Positions 31,765 through 40,116 of a DNA stretch of 64,000 nt are shown piece by piece (position 1 is the first letter of the stretch; every line of letters starts with the position of its first letter). Origin of the DNA: Pseudomonas sessilinigenes. Lineage in GTDB: Bacteria; Pseudomonadota; Gammaproteobacteria; Pseudomonadales; Pseudomonadaceae. The notes beneath the pieces are model-generated. The model was not told where the DNA came from. It worked only from the letters and a program-made list of their open reading frames with translations, and ran no database searches. The stretch spans positions 1,922,001 to 1,986,000 of the forward strand of contig NZ_CP027706.1 of the NCBI RefSeq assembly GCF_003850565.1, written 5' to 3'. The position numbers and the translations under genes are program-made.

Positions 31765-32817
31765 TCAGGCCTTGAGGGTCGCCATGTCGATCACGAAGCG
31801 GTATTTCACGTCGCCCTTGATCATGCGCTCGTAGGCCTGGTTGATCTGGCGGATATCCAGCATCTCGATGTCGCAACGGATGCCGTGCTCGGCGCAGAAA
31901 TCCAGCACTTCCTGGGTTTCGGCGATGCCGCCGATCAACGAGCCGGCCAGCACCCGGCGGCCCATTACCAGCTTGCCGGCGTGCAGTGCCGGGTCCACCG
32001 GTTCGATCAGGCCCACCAGGATGTGCACGCCGTCAAAGCGCAGGGTGTCGAGGTAGGGATTGAGGTCGTGGGCCACCGGGATGGTGTCCAGGAGGAAGTC
32101 GAACTGCCCGGCCGCGGCCTGCATCTGCGCCGGGTCGGTGGACACGATCACGTGATCCGCGCCTTGTTGCCGGGCTTCCTCGGCCTTGCTCGCCGAGCGG
32201 GTGAACAAGGTCACTTCGGCCCCCAGGGCCTTGGCGAACTTGATGCCCATGTGGCCCAGGCCGCCCATGCCGAGAATCCCCACCTTGTCCCCGGCCTTGA
32301 CGCCGTAGTGCTTGAGCGGCGAGTAGGTGGTGATGCCGGCGCAGAGGATCGGCGCGGCGCTGGCCGGGTCCAGGGACTCGGGGATGCGCACCACGAAATG
32401 CTCGCTGACCACGATGCTGTCGGAATAGCCACCCATGGTGTTGCTGCCATCGATCCGGTCTGGCGAGGCGTAGGTCAGTGTCGGACCCTGCAGGCAGTAT
32501 TGTTCCAGGTTGGCGGCGCAGGCCTCGCACTGGCGGCAGGAGTCCACCATGCAGCCGACGCCGACCAGGTCGCCGACCTTGTGCAGGCTGACGCTGGAGC
32601 CGACGGCGGTGACCCGGCCGATGATTTCATGGCCCGGCATCAGCGGGTACACGGCGATGCCCCATTCGTTGCGGGCCTGGTGGATATCGGAGTGGCAGAC
32701 GCCGCAGTAGAGGATCTCGATGGCCACGTCGTCCGGGCGCGGGCTGCGCCGCTGGAAGCTCATGGGGGCGAGGGGAGTGGTGGCCGACTGGGCGGCATAA
32801 CCGATGGCGGTGTACAT
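31765..32817 (-). CDS. Zinc-dependent NAD(P) alcohol/aldehyde dehydrogenase (YahK type)
   Basis: A 350-residue medium-chain dehydrogenase. Catalytic zinc ligands are in YCGVCHSD and PGHE. Structural zinc cysteines are in DSCRQCEACAANLEQYC, and the NADP-binding glycines in GMGGLGHMG. YahK-like enzymes reduce a broad range of aldehydes with NADPH. The ATG at 32817 gives the usual N-terminus. It is divergent from an AraC-family gene that may regulate it. Confidence 0.92.
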   Translation of the reverse strand: MYTAIGYAAQSATTPLAPMSFQRRSPRPDDVAIEILYCGVCHSDIHQARNEWGIAVYPLMPGHEIIGRVTAVGSSVSLHKVGDLVGVGCMVDSCRQCEACAANLEQYCLQGPTLTYASPDRIDGSNTMGGYSDSIVVSEHFVVRIPESLDPASAAPILCAGITTYSPLKHYGVKAGDKVGILGMGGLGHMGIKFAKALGAEVTLFTRSASKAEEARQQGADHVIVSTDPAQMQAAAGQFDFLLDTIPVAHDLNPYLDTLRFDGVHILVGLIEPVDPALHAGKLVMGRRVLAGSLIGGIAETQEVLDFCAEHGIRCDIEMLDIRQINQAYERMIKGDVKYRFVIDMATLKA

Positions 32818-32984
32818 GGTGGACCTCGCAAAGCGCTGACAAGTGAGGCGGCGCATTGTCGGCGCGAGGCTTGCGGGCAACCATGGCGATTCCTCGGCAT
32901 GTCATGCCTAATCCTCCGCCATCGACGGTTTTCACGGGGCATTGGCCAACGGACCTGCGATGATGCTGGCATCCCCTCCCTTGC

Positions 32985-33890
32985 ATGAAGTTTGCCCACA
33001 TGTTGTTGACCCGCCATCTGGACGCCAATGCCCCCCTGGTCGCGCTGCTCGAGCCCCTGGCCAGTCGCGAGGGCTTCGCCGCTACTGCCTTGCCCGGGAT
33101 CCAGGTGCTGCGGGCCAGCCGCGATGTGGCCCGGGGGCCGCAGATCTACGAGCCGAGCCTGATGATCATCGTCCAGGGCAGCAAGCTTGCGTACCTGGGC
33201 ACTCGGACCCTGGAGTACGGTGCCGGGCATTACCTGATCCAGGCGCTGTCGGTGCCGTTCGAGTGCGAAACCTTCGCCTTGCCCAACGCGCCGCTGCTGG
33301 GAATCTCCATCGGTATCGACCGCGCCGTGCTCAGGGAACTGGTGCTGGCCATGGGCATCGGCGATGGACCCGCAGCCGCGGCGCAGACCCTGGAGTCCAT
33401 GACCTCGGTGGTCCTCGACGACAGCATGCGCGGTTGTGTGGAGCGCTTGTTGCGCTGCCTGCACGATCCCCTGGAGTGCAAGGTCATGGGGCCGGCGCGG
33501 GTCCGTGAGCTGCTGTTCGCCGCCTTGCGCGGACCCCAGGCCGAAGCCTTGCGGGCGCTGGTGGAGCAGCAGGGGCATTTCGCCCGGGTCGCCGCCTCGC
33601 TCAACCATTTGCACCAGCACTACACCGAGCCGTTGAACGTCGAGACCCTGGCCCGCTGCGCCAATATGAGTACCTCGGCTTTCCATGAGCATTTCAAGCG
33701 CAGCACCTTGTTGTCGCCGGTGCAGTACCTCAAGCGCTTGCGGCTGCTCAAGGCCCAGCAATTGCTGCTGGGAGAGGGGTTGGGCGTGGCCCAGGTGGCC
33801 CACAGGGTGGGTTACCAGAGCACCTCGCAATTCAGCCGCGAGTACAAGCGTTACTTCGAGCGCAGCCCGGGGGATGAGCGCGCGGCTTGA
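32985..33890 (+). CDS. AraC-family regulator with AraC-type N-terminal domain
   Basis: A 301-residue protein. The N-terminal ~190 residues form the cupin-like ligand domain of the type found with alcohol dehydrogenases (PGIQVLRASRD, MIIVQGSK). The C-terminal two helix-turn-helix motifs are LARCANMSTSAFHEHF and VAHRVGYQSTSQFSREY. It is divergent from the YahK-like gene at 168 bp, suggesting aldehyde-responsive control of it. The start is uncertain: ATG 32985 or 33000, neither with a good Shine-Dalgarno. Confidence 0.88.
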   Translation: MKFAHMLLTRHLDANAPLVALLEPLASREGFAATALPGIQVLRASRDVARGPQIYEPSLMIIVQGSKLAYLGTRTLEYGAGHYLIQALSVPFECETFALPNAPLLGISIGIDRAVLRELVLAMGIGDGPAAAAQTLESMTSVVLDDSMRGCVERLLRCLHDPLECKVMGPARVRELLFAALRGPQAEALRALVEQQGHFARVAASLNHLHQHYTEPLNVETLARCANMSTSAFHEHFKRSTLLSPVQYLKRLRLLKAQQLLLGEGLGVAQVAHRVGYQSTSQFSREYKRYFERSPGDERAA

Positions 33891-33902
33891 GCGCTGGAAT
33901 GA

Positions 33903-33928
33903 AAAAGGCCCCCATATGGGGGCCTTTT
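33903..33928. terminator. Perfect 26-bp palindromic bidirectional terminator
   Basis: AAAAGGCCCCCAT followed by its exact complement, with A and T tracts at the ends, between the convergent AraC and ETF-QO genes. Confidence 0.88.
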
Positions 33929-33942
33929 CGCAGGGCGTCGAC

Positions 33943-35607
33943 TTACATGTTCGGGTAGGTCGGGCCGCCGGAGCCTTCCGGGGTGACCCAGGTGATGTTC
34001 TGCGCAGGGTCCTTGATGTCACAGGTCTTGCAGTGCACGCAGTTCTGGGCGTTGATCTGGAAGCGCTTCTCGCCGTCTTCCTGGGTGACCACTTCGTACA
34101 CGCCGGCCGGGCAGTAGCGCTGGGCTGGCTCGTCGTACAGCGGCAGGTTGCGGCCCAGGGGGATGCTCGGGTCGGTGAGCTTCAGGTGGCAAGGCTGCTC
34201 TTCTTCGTGGTTGGTACCGGAGATGAACACCGAGCTCAATTTGTCGAAGCTCAGCTTGCCGTCGGGTTTCGGGTAGTCGATCTTCACGCAGTCCTTGGCC
34301 AGCTTGAGGCAGGCGTAGTCCGGCTTGGTGTCGTGCAGGGTGAACGGCAGCTTGCCGCCGAACAGGTTTTGGTCGACCCAGTTGAAGCCACCACCGACGA
34401 TGGCGCCGAACTTGTGGATCGCCGGGCCGAAGTTACGGCTGGCGAACAGCTCGTCATGCAGCCAGCTGGACTTGAATGCGCTGACGTAGCTGTTGAGCTC
34501 GTCGGCGCCTTCGGAACCGGCCAGCAGCGCATCGGCCACGGCATCGGCGGCCAGCATGCCGGACTTCATGGCAGTGTGGCTGCCCTTGATCTTGGCGAAG
34601 TTCAGGGTGCCCAGGTCGCAGCCGATCAGCGCGCCGCCCTTGAACACCATCTTCGGCAGCGAGTTCAGGCCGCCCTTGCAAATGGCGCGGGCGCCGTAGC
34701 TGATGCGCTTGCCACCTTCCAGGTACTGCTTGAGTACCGGGTGGTGCTTGAGGCGCTGGAATTCATCGAACGGCGACAGGTAGGTGTTGGAGTAGGACAG
34801 GTCGACAATCAGGCCGACCACCACCTGGTTGTTCTCCAGGTGATAGAGGAAGGAGCCGCCGGTGTTCTCGGTGCCCATGATGTCCAGCGGCCAGCCGGCG
34901 GTGTGTACCACCAGGCCCGGTTGGTGCTTGGCCGGGTCGATTTCCCAGATTTCCTTGAGGCCGATGCCGTAGTGCTGGGCGTCGGCGTCGCTGTCCAGGT
35001 TGAAGCGCTTGATCAGCTGCTTGCCGATATGGCCACGGCAGCCTTCGGCGAACAGGGTGTACTTGCCGCGCAGTTCCATGCCCGGGGTGTACATGCCGTC
35101 CTTGGGATGGCCTTCGCGATCCACGCCCATGTCGCCGGTGAGGATGCCGCGGACCACACCGTTTTCGTCGATCAGGGCTTCCTGGGCGGCGAAGCCTGGG
35201 TAGATCTCCACGCCCAGGTTCTCGGCCTGCTGGGCCAGCCAGCGGCACAGGTTGCCCAGGGAGATGATGTAGTTGCCTTCGTTGTGCATGGTCTTGGGCA
35301 CAAAGAAGTCGGGAACCTTGGTGGCGACGTCGCCGTTGCGCAGGACATAGATGTCGTCGCGGGTGACCGGGGTGTTGAGCGGGGCGCCCAGTTCCTTCCA
35401 GTCAGGGAAGAGTTCGTTCAGGGCCCGTGGTTCGAACACGGCGCCGGAAAGGATGTGGGCACCGACTTCGGAGCCTTTTTCAACGACGCAGACGCTGATT
35501 TCCTTGCCTGCTTCTGCAGCCTTCTGCTTCAGGCGGCAAGCGGCGGACAAGCCTGCGGGGCCGGCACCGACGATGACTACGTCGAATTCCATGTATTCGC
35601 GTTCCAC
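33943..35607 (-). CDS. Electron transfer flavoprotein-ubiquinone oxidoreductase
   Basis: A 554-residue monotopic membrane flavoprotein that passes electrons from reduced ETF to ubiquinone. FAD-binding GAGPAGLSAA lies near residue 13, and the C-terminal 4Fe-4S ligands are in CVHCKTCDIKDP. Its partner ETF is encoded divergently. The GTG start is preceded by AGGAG at 8 bases. A PsrA-type box lies ~160 bp upstream. Together these genes carry electrons from acyl-CoA dehydrogenases during fatty-acid and amino-acid breakdown. Confidence 0.97.
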   Translation of the reverse strand: MEREYMEFDVVIVGAGPAGLSAACRLKQKAAEAGKEISVCVVEKGSEVGAHILSGAVFEPRALNELFPDWKELGAPLNTPVTRDDIYVLRNGDVATKVPDFFVPKTMHNEGNYIISLGNLCRWLAQQAENLGVEIYPGFAAQEALIDENGVVRGILTGDMGVDREGHPKDGMYTPGMELRGKYTLFAEGCRGHIGKQLIKRFNLDSDADAQHYGIGLKEIWEIDPAKHQPGLVVHTAGWPLDIMGTENTGGSFLYHLENNQVVVGLIVDLSYSNTYLSPFDEFQRLKHHPVLKQYLEGGKRISYGARAICKGGLNSLPKMVFKGGALIGCDLGTLNFAKIKGSHTAMKSGMLAADAVADALLAGSEGADELNSYVSAFKSSWLHDELFASRNFGPAIHKFGAIVGGGFNWVDQNLFGGKLPFTLHDTKPDYACLKLAKDCVKIDYPKPDGKLSFDKLSSVFISGTNHEEEQPCHLKLTDPSIPLGRNLPLYDEPAQRYCPAGVYEVVTQEDGEKRFQINAQNCVHCKTCDIKDPAQNITWVTPEGSGGPTYPNM

Positions 35608-36154
35608 TAGGCTATCTCCTACTCAAGGCTCAACGGTTTTTTCTAATTGGAGGTTTGGCATTGCGTCCCGCTTTCTCCCATCGCCGATGGGGGGAGAGGG
35701 GAGGGACGGCCGACCTTTCTCTCTGGGCGGCGCATTATATCTACACCACTCCTAGCGTCCAATACAAACGTTTGTTTGAAATTGCCGCAGGCCAGGTAAA
35801 TCAAAGAAGCGCGGCGTATGAACGGCCATTTTGCCGTATTGACCGGAAAAGGTGTTCCGGTCAAGATACGGTCGGTTTTGCGCTCGCCGTAGGCTGACTG
35901 TTGGTCTCAAGAGCACCTCTAAAGGCAGGGCAAAGGCAGTGAAGGTGACGGGCCGCGCAGCTTGAAAGTGCGCAGTTTACACGCCGCGATAATGAATGAC
36001 TCGTCGGTCACCACTGACGAACGGTCATCACCTCGTGAGCAACGTCTACCTTATGTGCGCCGGCGTTTTTGGAGGTGCCCTTGTGCCGATGAGCATCAAC
36101 CGCCAGGTTCTCGCCTAGGCGACTTTCTTTTCACCGGAGAGTAACGAGGAATCC
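35608..36154. other. ETF-QO / etfBA divergent intergenic region
   Basis: About 550 bases without a supported gene. It holds the PsrA-type box near 35765 and must contain both promoters. An AT-rich segment with ATTATATCT at 35734-35742 is near the ETF-QO side. The small ORFs here lack coding signs. Confidence 0.5.
35765..35778. promoter_or_regulatory. PsrA-type operator
   Basis: CAAAC-GTTT-GTTTG fits the published PsrA motif (G/C)AAAC-N2-4-GTTT(G/C) exactly. PsrA is a TetR-type repressor released by long-chain fatty acids and controls beta-oxidation genes in Pseudomonas. Control of ETF-QO and perhaps etfBA is inferred. Confidence 0.7.
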
Positions 36155-36904
36155 ATGAAGGTTCTTGTAGCTGTCAAACGAGTGGTCGACTATAACGTCA
36201 AGGTTCGCGTCAAGGCGGACAACTCCGGCGTCGACCTCGCCAACGTCAAGATGTCGATGAACCCTTTCTGCGAAATCGCAGTGGAAGAAGCCGTACGCCT
36301 GAAAGAGAAAGGCGTGGCGACTGAAATCGTCGTCGTCTCCATCGGTCCCGCTACTGCTCAAGAGCAACTGCGTACCGCCCTGGCACTGGGTGCCGATCGC
36401 GCGATCCTCGTCGAGTCCGCTGAAGAGTTGACCTCCCTGGCCGTGGCCAAGCTGCTCAAGGCTGTGGTCGACAAGGAACAGCCTCAACTGGTGATCCTGG
36501 GCAAACAGGCCATCGATAGCGACAACAACCAGACCGGCCAGATGCTGGCGGCCCTGAGCGGCTACGCCCAAGGCACCTTCGCCTCCAAGGTCGAAGTGGC
36601 TGGCGACAAGGTCAATGTCACCCGTGAAATCGACGGCGGCCTGCAGACCGTTGCGCTGAACCTGCCAGCGATCGTCACCACCGACCTGCGTTTGAACGAG
36701 CCGCGTTACGCGTCGCTGCCGAACATCATGAAAGCCAAGAAGAAGCCGCTCGAGACGTTGACTCCTGATGCTTTGGGCGTTTCCACCGCCTCCACCAACA
36801 AGACCCTGAAAGTCGAAGCGCCGGCTGCACGCAGCGCAGGCATCAAGGTCAAGTCGGTGGCTGAACTGGTCGAGAAACTGAAAAACGAAGCGAAGGTAAT
36901 CTGA
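36155..36904 (+). CDS. etfB: Electron transfer flavoprotein beta subunit
   Basis: A 249-residue AMP-binding subunit ([19 protein letters not shown]). The conserved signature [16 protein letters not shown] is present, as is the recognition-loop region for dehydrogenases. It forms the soluble ETF heterodimer with EtfA, encoded two bases downstream, and accepts electrons from acyl-CoA dehydrogenases. GAGG lies 7 bases upstream of the ATG. Confidence 0.97.
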   Translation: MKVLVAVKRVVDYNVKVRVKADNSGVDLANVKMSMNPFCEIAVEEAVRLKEKGVATEIVVVSIGPATAQEQLRTALALGADRAILVESAEELTSLAVAKLLKAVVDKEQPQLVILGKQAIDSDNNQTGQMLAALSGYAQGTFASKVEVAGDKVNVTREIDGGLQTVALNLPAIVTTDLRLNEPRYASLPNIMKAKKKPLETLTPDALGVSTASTNKTLKVEAPAARSAGIKVKSVAELVEKLKNEAKVI

Positions 36905-36906
36905 TC

Positions 36907-37836
36907 ATGACTATCTTGGTAATCGCTGAACACGATAACAAAGCGCTGGCCCAGGCCACCCTGAACACCGTGGCCGCTGCTGCCAAAATCGGTGGCGACA
37001 TTCACGTGCTGGTGGCCGGTCAAGGCGTTGGCGCCGTGGCCGAGGCTGCTGCCAAAGTCGCTGGCGTGGCCAAGGTGCTGGTAGCCGACAACGCTGCCTA
37101 TGCGCACCAACTGCCGGAAAACGTCGCACCGCTGGTTGCCGAGCTGGGCGCTGGCTACAGCCACATCCTGGCTGCCGCCACTTCCAACGGCAAGAACATC
37201 CTGCCGCGGGTTGCTGCCCAGCTGGACGTCGACCAGATCTCCGAGATCATCTCGGTAGAAAGCGCCGACACCTTCAAGCGTCCGATCTATGCCGGTAACG
37301 CCATTGCTACCGTGCAGTCCACTGCTGCGGTCAAGGTCATCACCGTGCGCGCCACCGGCTTCGACGCCGTTGCCGCCGAAGGTGGTTCGGCTGCGGTGGA
37401 AACCGTTGGTGCGGTCCACGATGCCGGTAAGTCGAGCTTCGTCGGCGAAGAGCTGGCCAAGTCCGATCGTCCTGAGCTGACCGCTGCCAAGATCGTCGTT
37501 TCCGGCGGCCGCGGCATGCAGAACGGCGACAACTTCAAGCACCTGTACGCCCTGGCCGACAAGCTGGGCGCTGCGGTCGGCGCTTCCCGCGCGGCCGTGG
37601 ACGCAGGCTTCGTGCCTAACGACATGCAGGTCGGCCAGACCGGCAAGATCGTCGCGCCACAGCTGTACATCGCCGTTGGTATCTCCGGCGCGATCCAGCA
37701 CCTGGCGGGCATGAAGGACTCCAAGGTGATCGTCGCGATCAACAAGGACGAAGAGGCGCCCATCTTCCAGGTGGCCGACTACGGCCTGGTGGCTGACCTG
37801 TTCGAAGCGGTACCTGAGCTGGAGAAGCTGGTCTAA
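36907..37836 (+). CDS. etfA: Electron transfer flavoprotein alpha subunit
   Basis: A 309-residue FAD-binding subunit. The C-terminal flavin signature is in [19 protein letters not shown] and continues into QHLAGMKDS. Forms ETF with EtfB. A strong terminator follows 24 bases after the stop. Confidence 0.97.
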   Translation: MTILVIAEHDNKALAQATLNTVAAAAKIGGDIHVLVAGQGVGAVAEAAAKVAGVAKVLVADNAAYAHQLPENVAPLVAELGAGYSHILAAATSNGKNILPRVAAQLDVDQISEIISVESADTFKRPIYAGNAIATVQSTAAVKVITVRATGFDAVAAEGGSAAVETVGAVHDAGKSSFVGEELAKSDRPELTAAKIVVSGGRGMQNGDNFKHLYALADKLGAAVGASRAAVDAGFVPNDMQVGQTGKIVAPQLYIAVGISGAIQHLAGMKDSKVIVAINKDEEAPIFQVADYGLVADLFEAVPELEKLV

Positions 37837-37860
37837 TCCAGCGGCTTCACTTATAAAGAG

Positions 37861-37886
37861 CCCGGCCTTTTGGCCGGGTTTTTTTT
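37861..37886 (+). terminator. Terminator of etfBA
   Basis: CCCGGCC-TTTT-GGCCGGG followed by eight T. Confidence 0.92.
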
Positions 37887-37913
37887 GTCTGCCGTTTGTT
37901 GGGAGGTATCGCC

Positions 37914-38738
37914 ATGGATCTGCGCCGCGTGAGTGGCTGGCCAGTACTGTTGGGCATGTTGCTGTGCTCGTCGCAGGGGATGGCTGCGGGCAAGTGCGAG
38001 CGGCTGGTAGTGACCGGCAGTCCCGATGCGCCACCTTACCTATGGCGCGATCCACAGGACCCCAAGCACCTGATGGGGGCCAGTGCCGACCTGCTGCAAC
38101 AGGTGGCAGGGGAGTTGGGCCTCAAGGTGGAGTTGCTGTATGCCGGCAAACGCTCCGAAGCCCTGGAGGAGGTGCGTAGTGGGCGCATGGACATGCTGGC
38201 CGATGCACCGCTGACCATCAATGAACTGGAGTCCCTGGACTACATCCATCCGGCGCTGGTGCTGAACGACTACCTGGTCTGGACTCGCAAGGACTCGACC
38301 CTGGCCTATACCCAATTGGCGGACTTGCATGGGCGTACTGGCGCTGTGTCGGAAAAGGCTCGCCTGACGCAGCCCTTCGTGGCGCTGGCCAAGGAGCACC
38401 TGCAACTCAAGCACCTGCCAAACCTGACCCAGGTCTTCCAGAAGCTGCTGCTGGGCGAAGTGGACTATGTGCTGGCGCCGCGTTATGCCGGTATGACCAT
38501 GGCCCAGTCCCTGGGAATGGCGGCGGACCTGGTCGCGTTTCCCCAACCTATCGACAAGTCAGGGCTGTTCCTGGCGTTGTCCCACAACTCGGCTTGCAAT
38601 GACCCATGGTTGCGCGGACAGCTGGCAAAAAAGATGACAGAATTGCCCGCGTCCGGTCTGACGGAGGCCCTGTTGCAGCGCAATCTGGAGCGCTGGAAAG
38701 CCCAGTTGCAGCAACCCGTCAGCAGCCCCAAACCGTAG
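37914..38738 (+). CDS. Periplasmic solute-binding protein, family 3 type
   Basis: A 274-residue exported protein with a signal peptide ending near residue 25. The fold is that of amino-acid/polar-compound binding proteins (VTGSPDAPPYLW, GASADLLQQVAGELGLKVELL, SGRMDMLADAPLTI). No transport permease genes are adjacent, so it may be a stand-alone sensor or binding protein. GGGAGG precedes the ATG by 7 bases. It lies 9 bases before the DUF4398 gene and may share its transcript. Confidence 0.85.
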   Translation: MDLRRVSGWPVLLGMLLCSSQGMAAGKCERLVVTGSPDAPPYLWRDPQDPKHLMGASADLLQQVAGELGLKVELLYAGKRSEALEEVRSGRMDMLADAPLTINELESLDYIHPALVLNDYLVWTRKDSTLAYTQLADLHGRTGAVSEKARLTQPFVALAKEHLQLKHLPNLTQVFQKLLLGEVDYVLAPRYAGMTMAQSLGMAADLVAFPQPIDKSGLFLALSHNSACNDPWLRGQLAKKMTELPASGLTEALLQRNLERWKAQLQQPVSSPKP

Positions 38739-38747
38739 GAATCTAGT

Positions 38748-39104
38748 GTGACTATTCGACCTCTTTTTGCTGCCTTGGCCTTTCTGGCCATGGCCGGTTG
38801 TGCATCCGATCCGGCCCCCAACGAGCAGATGCGTCTGACTGCCCGGGCCCTGGAGCAGGCCAAGGCTGTGGGTGCTACGGCCGAGCAGGTGCCGGAATTG
38901 AAACTGGCCGAAGAAAAGTTTTCCCGAGCCCAGGGCAATATGCAGGATGAGTCCTACAAGAAAGCCCGGGTACGAGCCGAGCAGGCCGAGCTGGATGCGC
39001 GCCTGGCCGAAGCCAAGGTGCTGACCCAGAAGAGCCAGGAGCAGGTGAACGTACTCAACACCCGCATCACTCGCCTGCGCAAGCAACTGGGGGATGCCCA
39101 ATGA
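38748..39104 (+). CDS. DUF4398 lipoprotein
   Basis: A 118-residue lipoprotein with Cys18 in AMAGC. The remainder is one long helix rich in Ala, Gln and Glu (DUF4398), probably a coiled coil in the periplasm. It starts GTG and overlaps the OmpA-family gene by four bases, suggesting the two proteins act together. Aspartate does not follow the cysteine directly, so outer-membrane sorting is expected. Confidence 0.85.
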   Translation: MTIRPLFAALAFLAMAGCASDPAPNEQMRLTARALEQAKAVGATAEQVPELKLAEEKFSRAQGNMQDESYKKARVRAEQAELDARLAEAKVLTQKSQEQVNVLNTRITRLRKQLGDAQ

Positions 39105-39913
39105 AGATTTCCAAACCGGTATTTGGCAGTGCCCTGCTGTGGGTCTGCGCCAGCCTGGTGGGCTGTGCCGGCCAGCAGAGCGAGGAAGCCCTGCAACAGG
39201 CCTACAACGACTTCCAGAAGGTCAAGGAGGACTCCAATGTCCTGCGCAGCGCGCCCAAGGATGTGATCCGCGCCGGTGAATCACTGGCCCGTGCCGATCG
39301 TCTTTCAAGCTATTGGGGCAGTGGCAGCGACGTTGAGCATTACGCCTATCTCAGCCGCCGCTACAGTGAGATTGCCCGGGAACACACCGAGCAGATGCTC
39401 AACCAGGAGCGCGCAGCCAAGCTCGAGCTGGAGCGCCAGCGCCTGCAACTGGCATTGCGCGAGGCCAAGCTGAGCAGCGTGCAACAGCAAGGGAAGTGGC
39501 TGGAGGAGCAGATCCTCAGCATGGCCACTACCCATACCGACCGTGGCCTGGTGATGACACTGGGCGACGTGTTGTTCGATACCGGTGAAGCGGAGCTCAA
39601 CAACTCCTCCAATCGCATCGTGCTCAAGGTGGCGCAGTTCCTCCAGCTCAACCCCAAGCGCGTGGTGCGCATCGAGGGATACACCGATAACACCGGCGAG
39701 CGCCAGAACAACCTGCAGCTGTCTCGTGATCGCGCCCAAGCTGTTGCCGATGTGCTGGTGGACCTGGGGGTCGATGAAAAACGCATCCAGGTCGAGGGTT
39801 ATGGTGACGACTACCCGGTGGAGGCCAACGCCTCCGAGCGTGGTCGGGCCCAGAACCGGCGAGTGGAAATCGTCTTTTCCGATGAAAAGGGCCAGCTCGG
39901 CGCCGCTCGCTGA
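39101..39913 (+). CDS. OmpA-family peptidoglycan-binding lipoprotein
   Basis: A 270-residue lipoprotein. The lipid-attachment Cys22 is in LVGC. There is a central DUF4398-like coiled coil (about residues 30-145) and a C-terminal OmpA domain (GDVLFDTGEAELN, RIEGYTDNTGERQNN, GRAQNRRVEI). It would tie the outer membrane to peptidoglycan. The start ATGA overlaps the previous gene. Confidence 0.93.
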   Translation: MKISKPVFGSALLWVCASLVGCAGQQSEEALQQAYNDFQKVKEDSNVLRSAPKDVIRAGESLARADRLSSYWGSGSDVEHYAYLSRRYSEIAREHTEQMLNQERAAKLELERQRLQLALREAKLSSVQQQGKWLEEQILSMATTHTDRGLVMTLGDVLFDTGEAELNNSSNRIVLKVAQFLQLNPKRVVRIEGYTDNTGERQNNLQLSRDRAQAVADVLVDLGVDEKRIQVEGYGDDYPVEANASERGRAQNRRVEIVFSDEKGQLGAAR

Positions 39914-39932
39914 AGCCGCCTGGTTGTTGCTG

Positions 39933-39966
39933 AAAACCCGATGCCCCACAGGCATCGGGTTTTTTT
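39933..39966 (+). terminator. Terminator after the OmpA gene
   Basis: ACCCGATGCC-CCACA-GGCATCGGGT with A tract before and seven T after. Confidence 0.92.
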
Positions 39967-40006
39967 ATGGCGGTCGCAAGTTGCTAAAAAAACTGCAGTG
40001 ATGCTT

Positions 40007-40072
40007 TTCACTGACTGGGGTGCTCGACTATTGTAGGAACTGTCCCAGTACACTTCCAAACTGTGCTGGTAC
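40007..40072 (+). promoter_or_regulatory. Promoter and phased direct repeats of the MocR gene
   Basis: TTCACT (40007-40012) and TATTGT (40029-40034), 16 bp apart, place the start near 40041. Two direct repeats of the form AACTGT-N4-GTAC lie at 40038-40051 and 40059-40072. They start 21 bp apart, i.e. two helical turns, and lie over the start point. Direct repeats are the usual operator form of MocR/GabR/PdxR proteins, so autorepression is likely. Confidence 0.65.
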
Positions 40073-40116
40073 TGATTCGCACAAAAATAAAACACCGTGA
40101 AATCGGGTGCTGCGCC

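Noticed and set aside
33685..35610. 641-codon open frame on the + strand
   Set aside because: Antisense to ETF-ubiquinone oxidoreductase, which has clear motifs; the frame has no Shine-Dalgarno and no domains.
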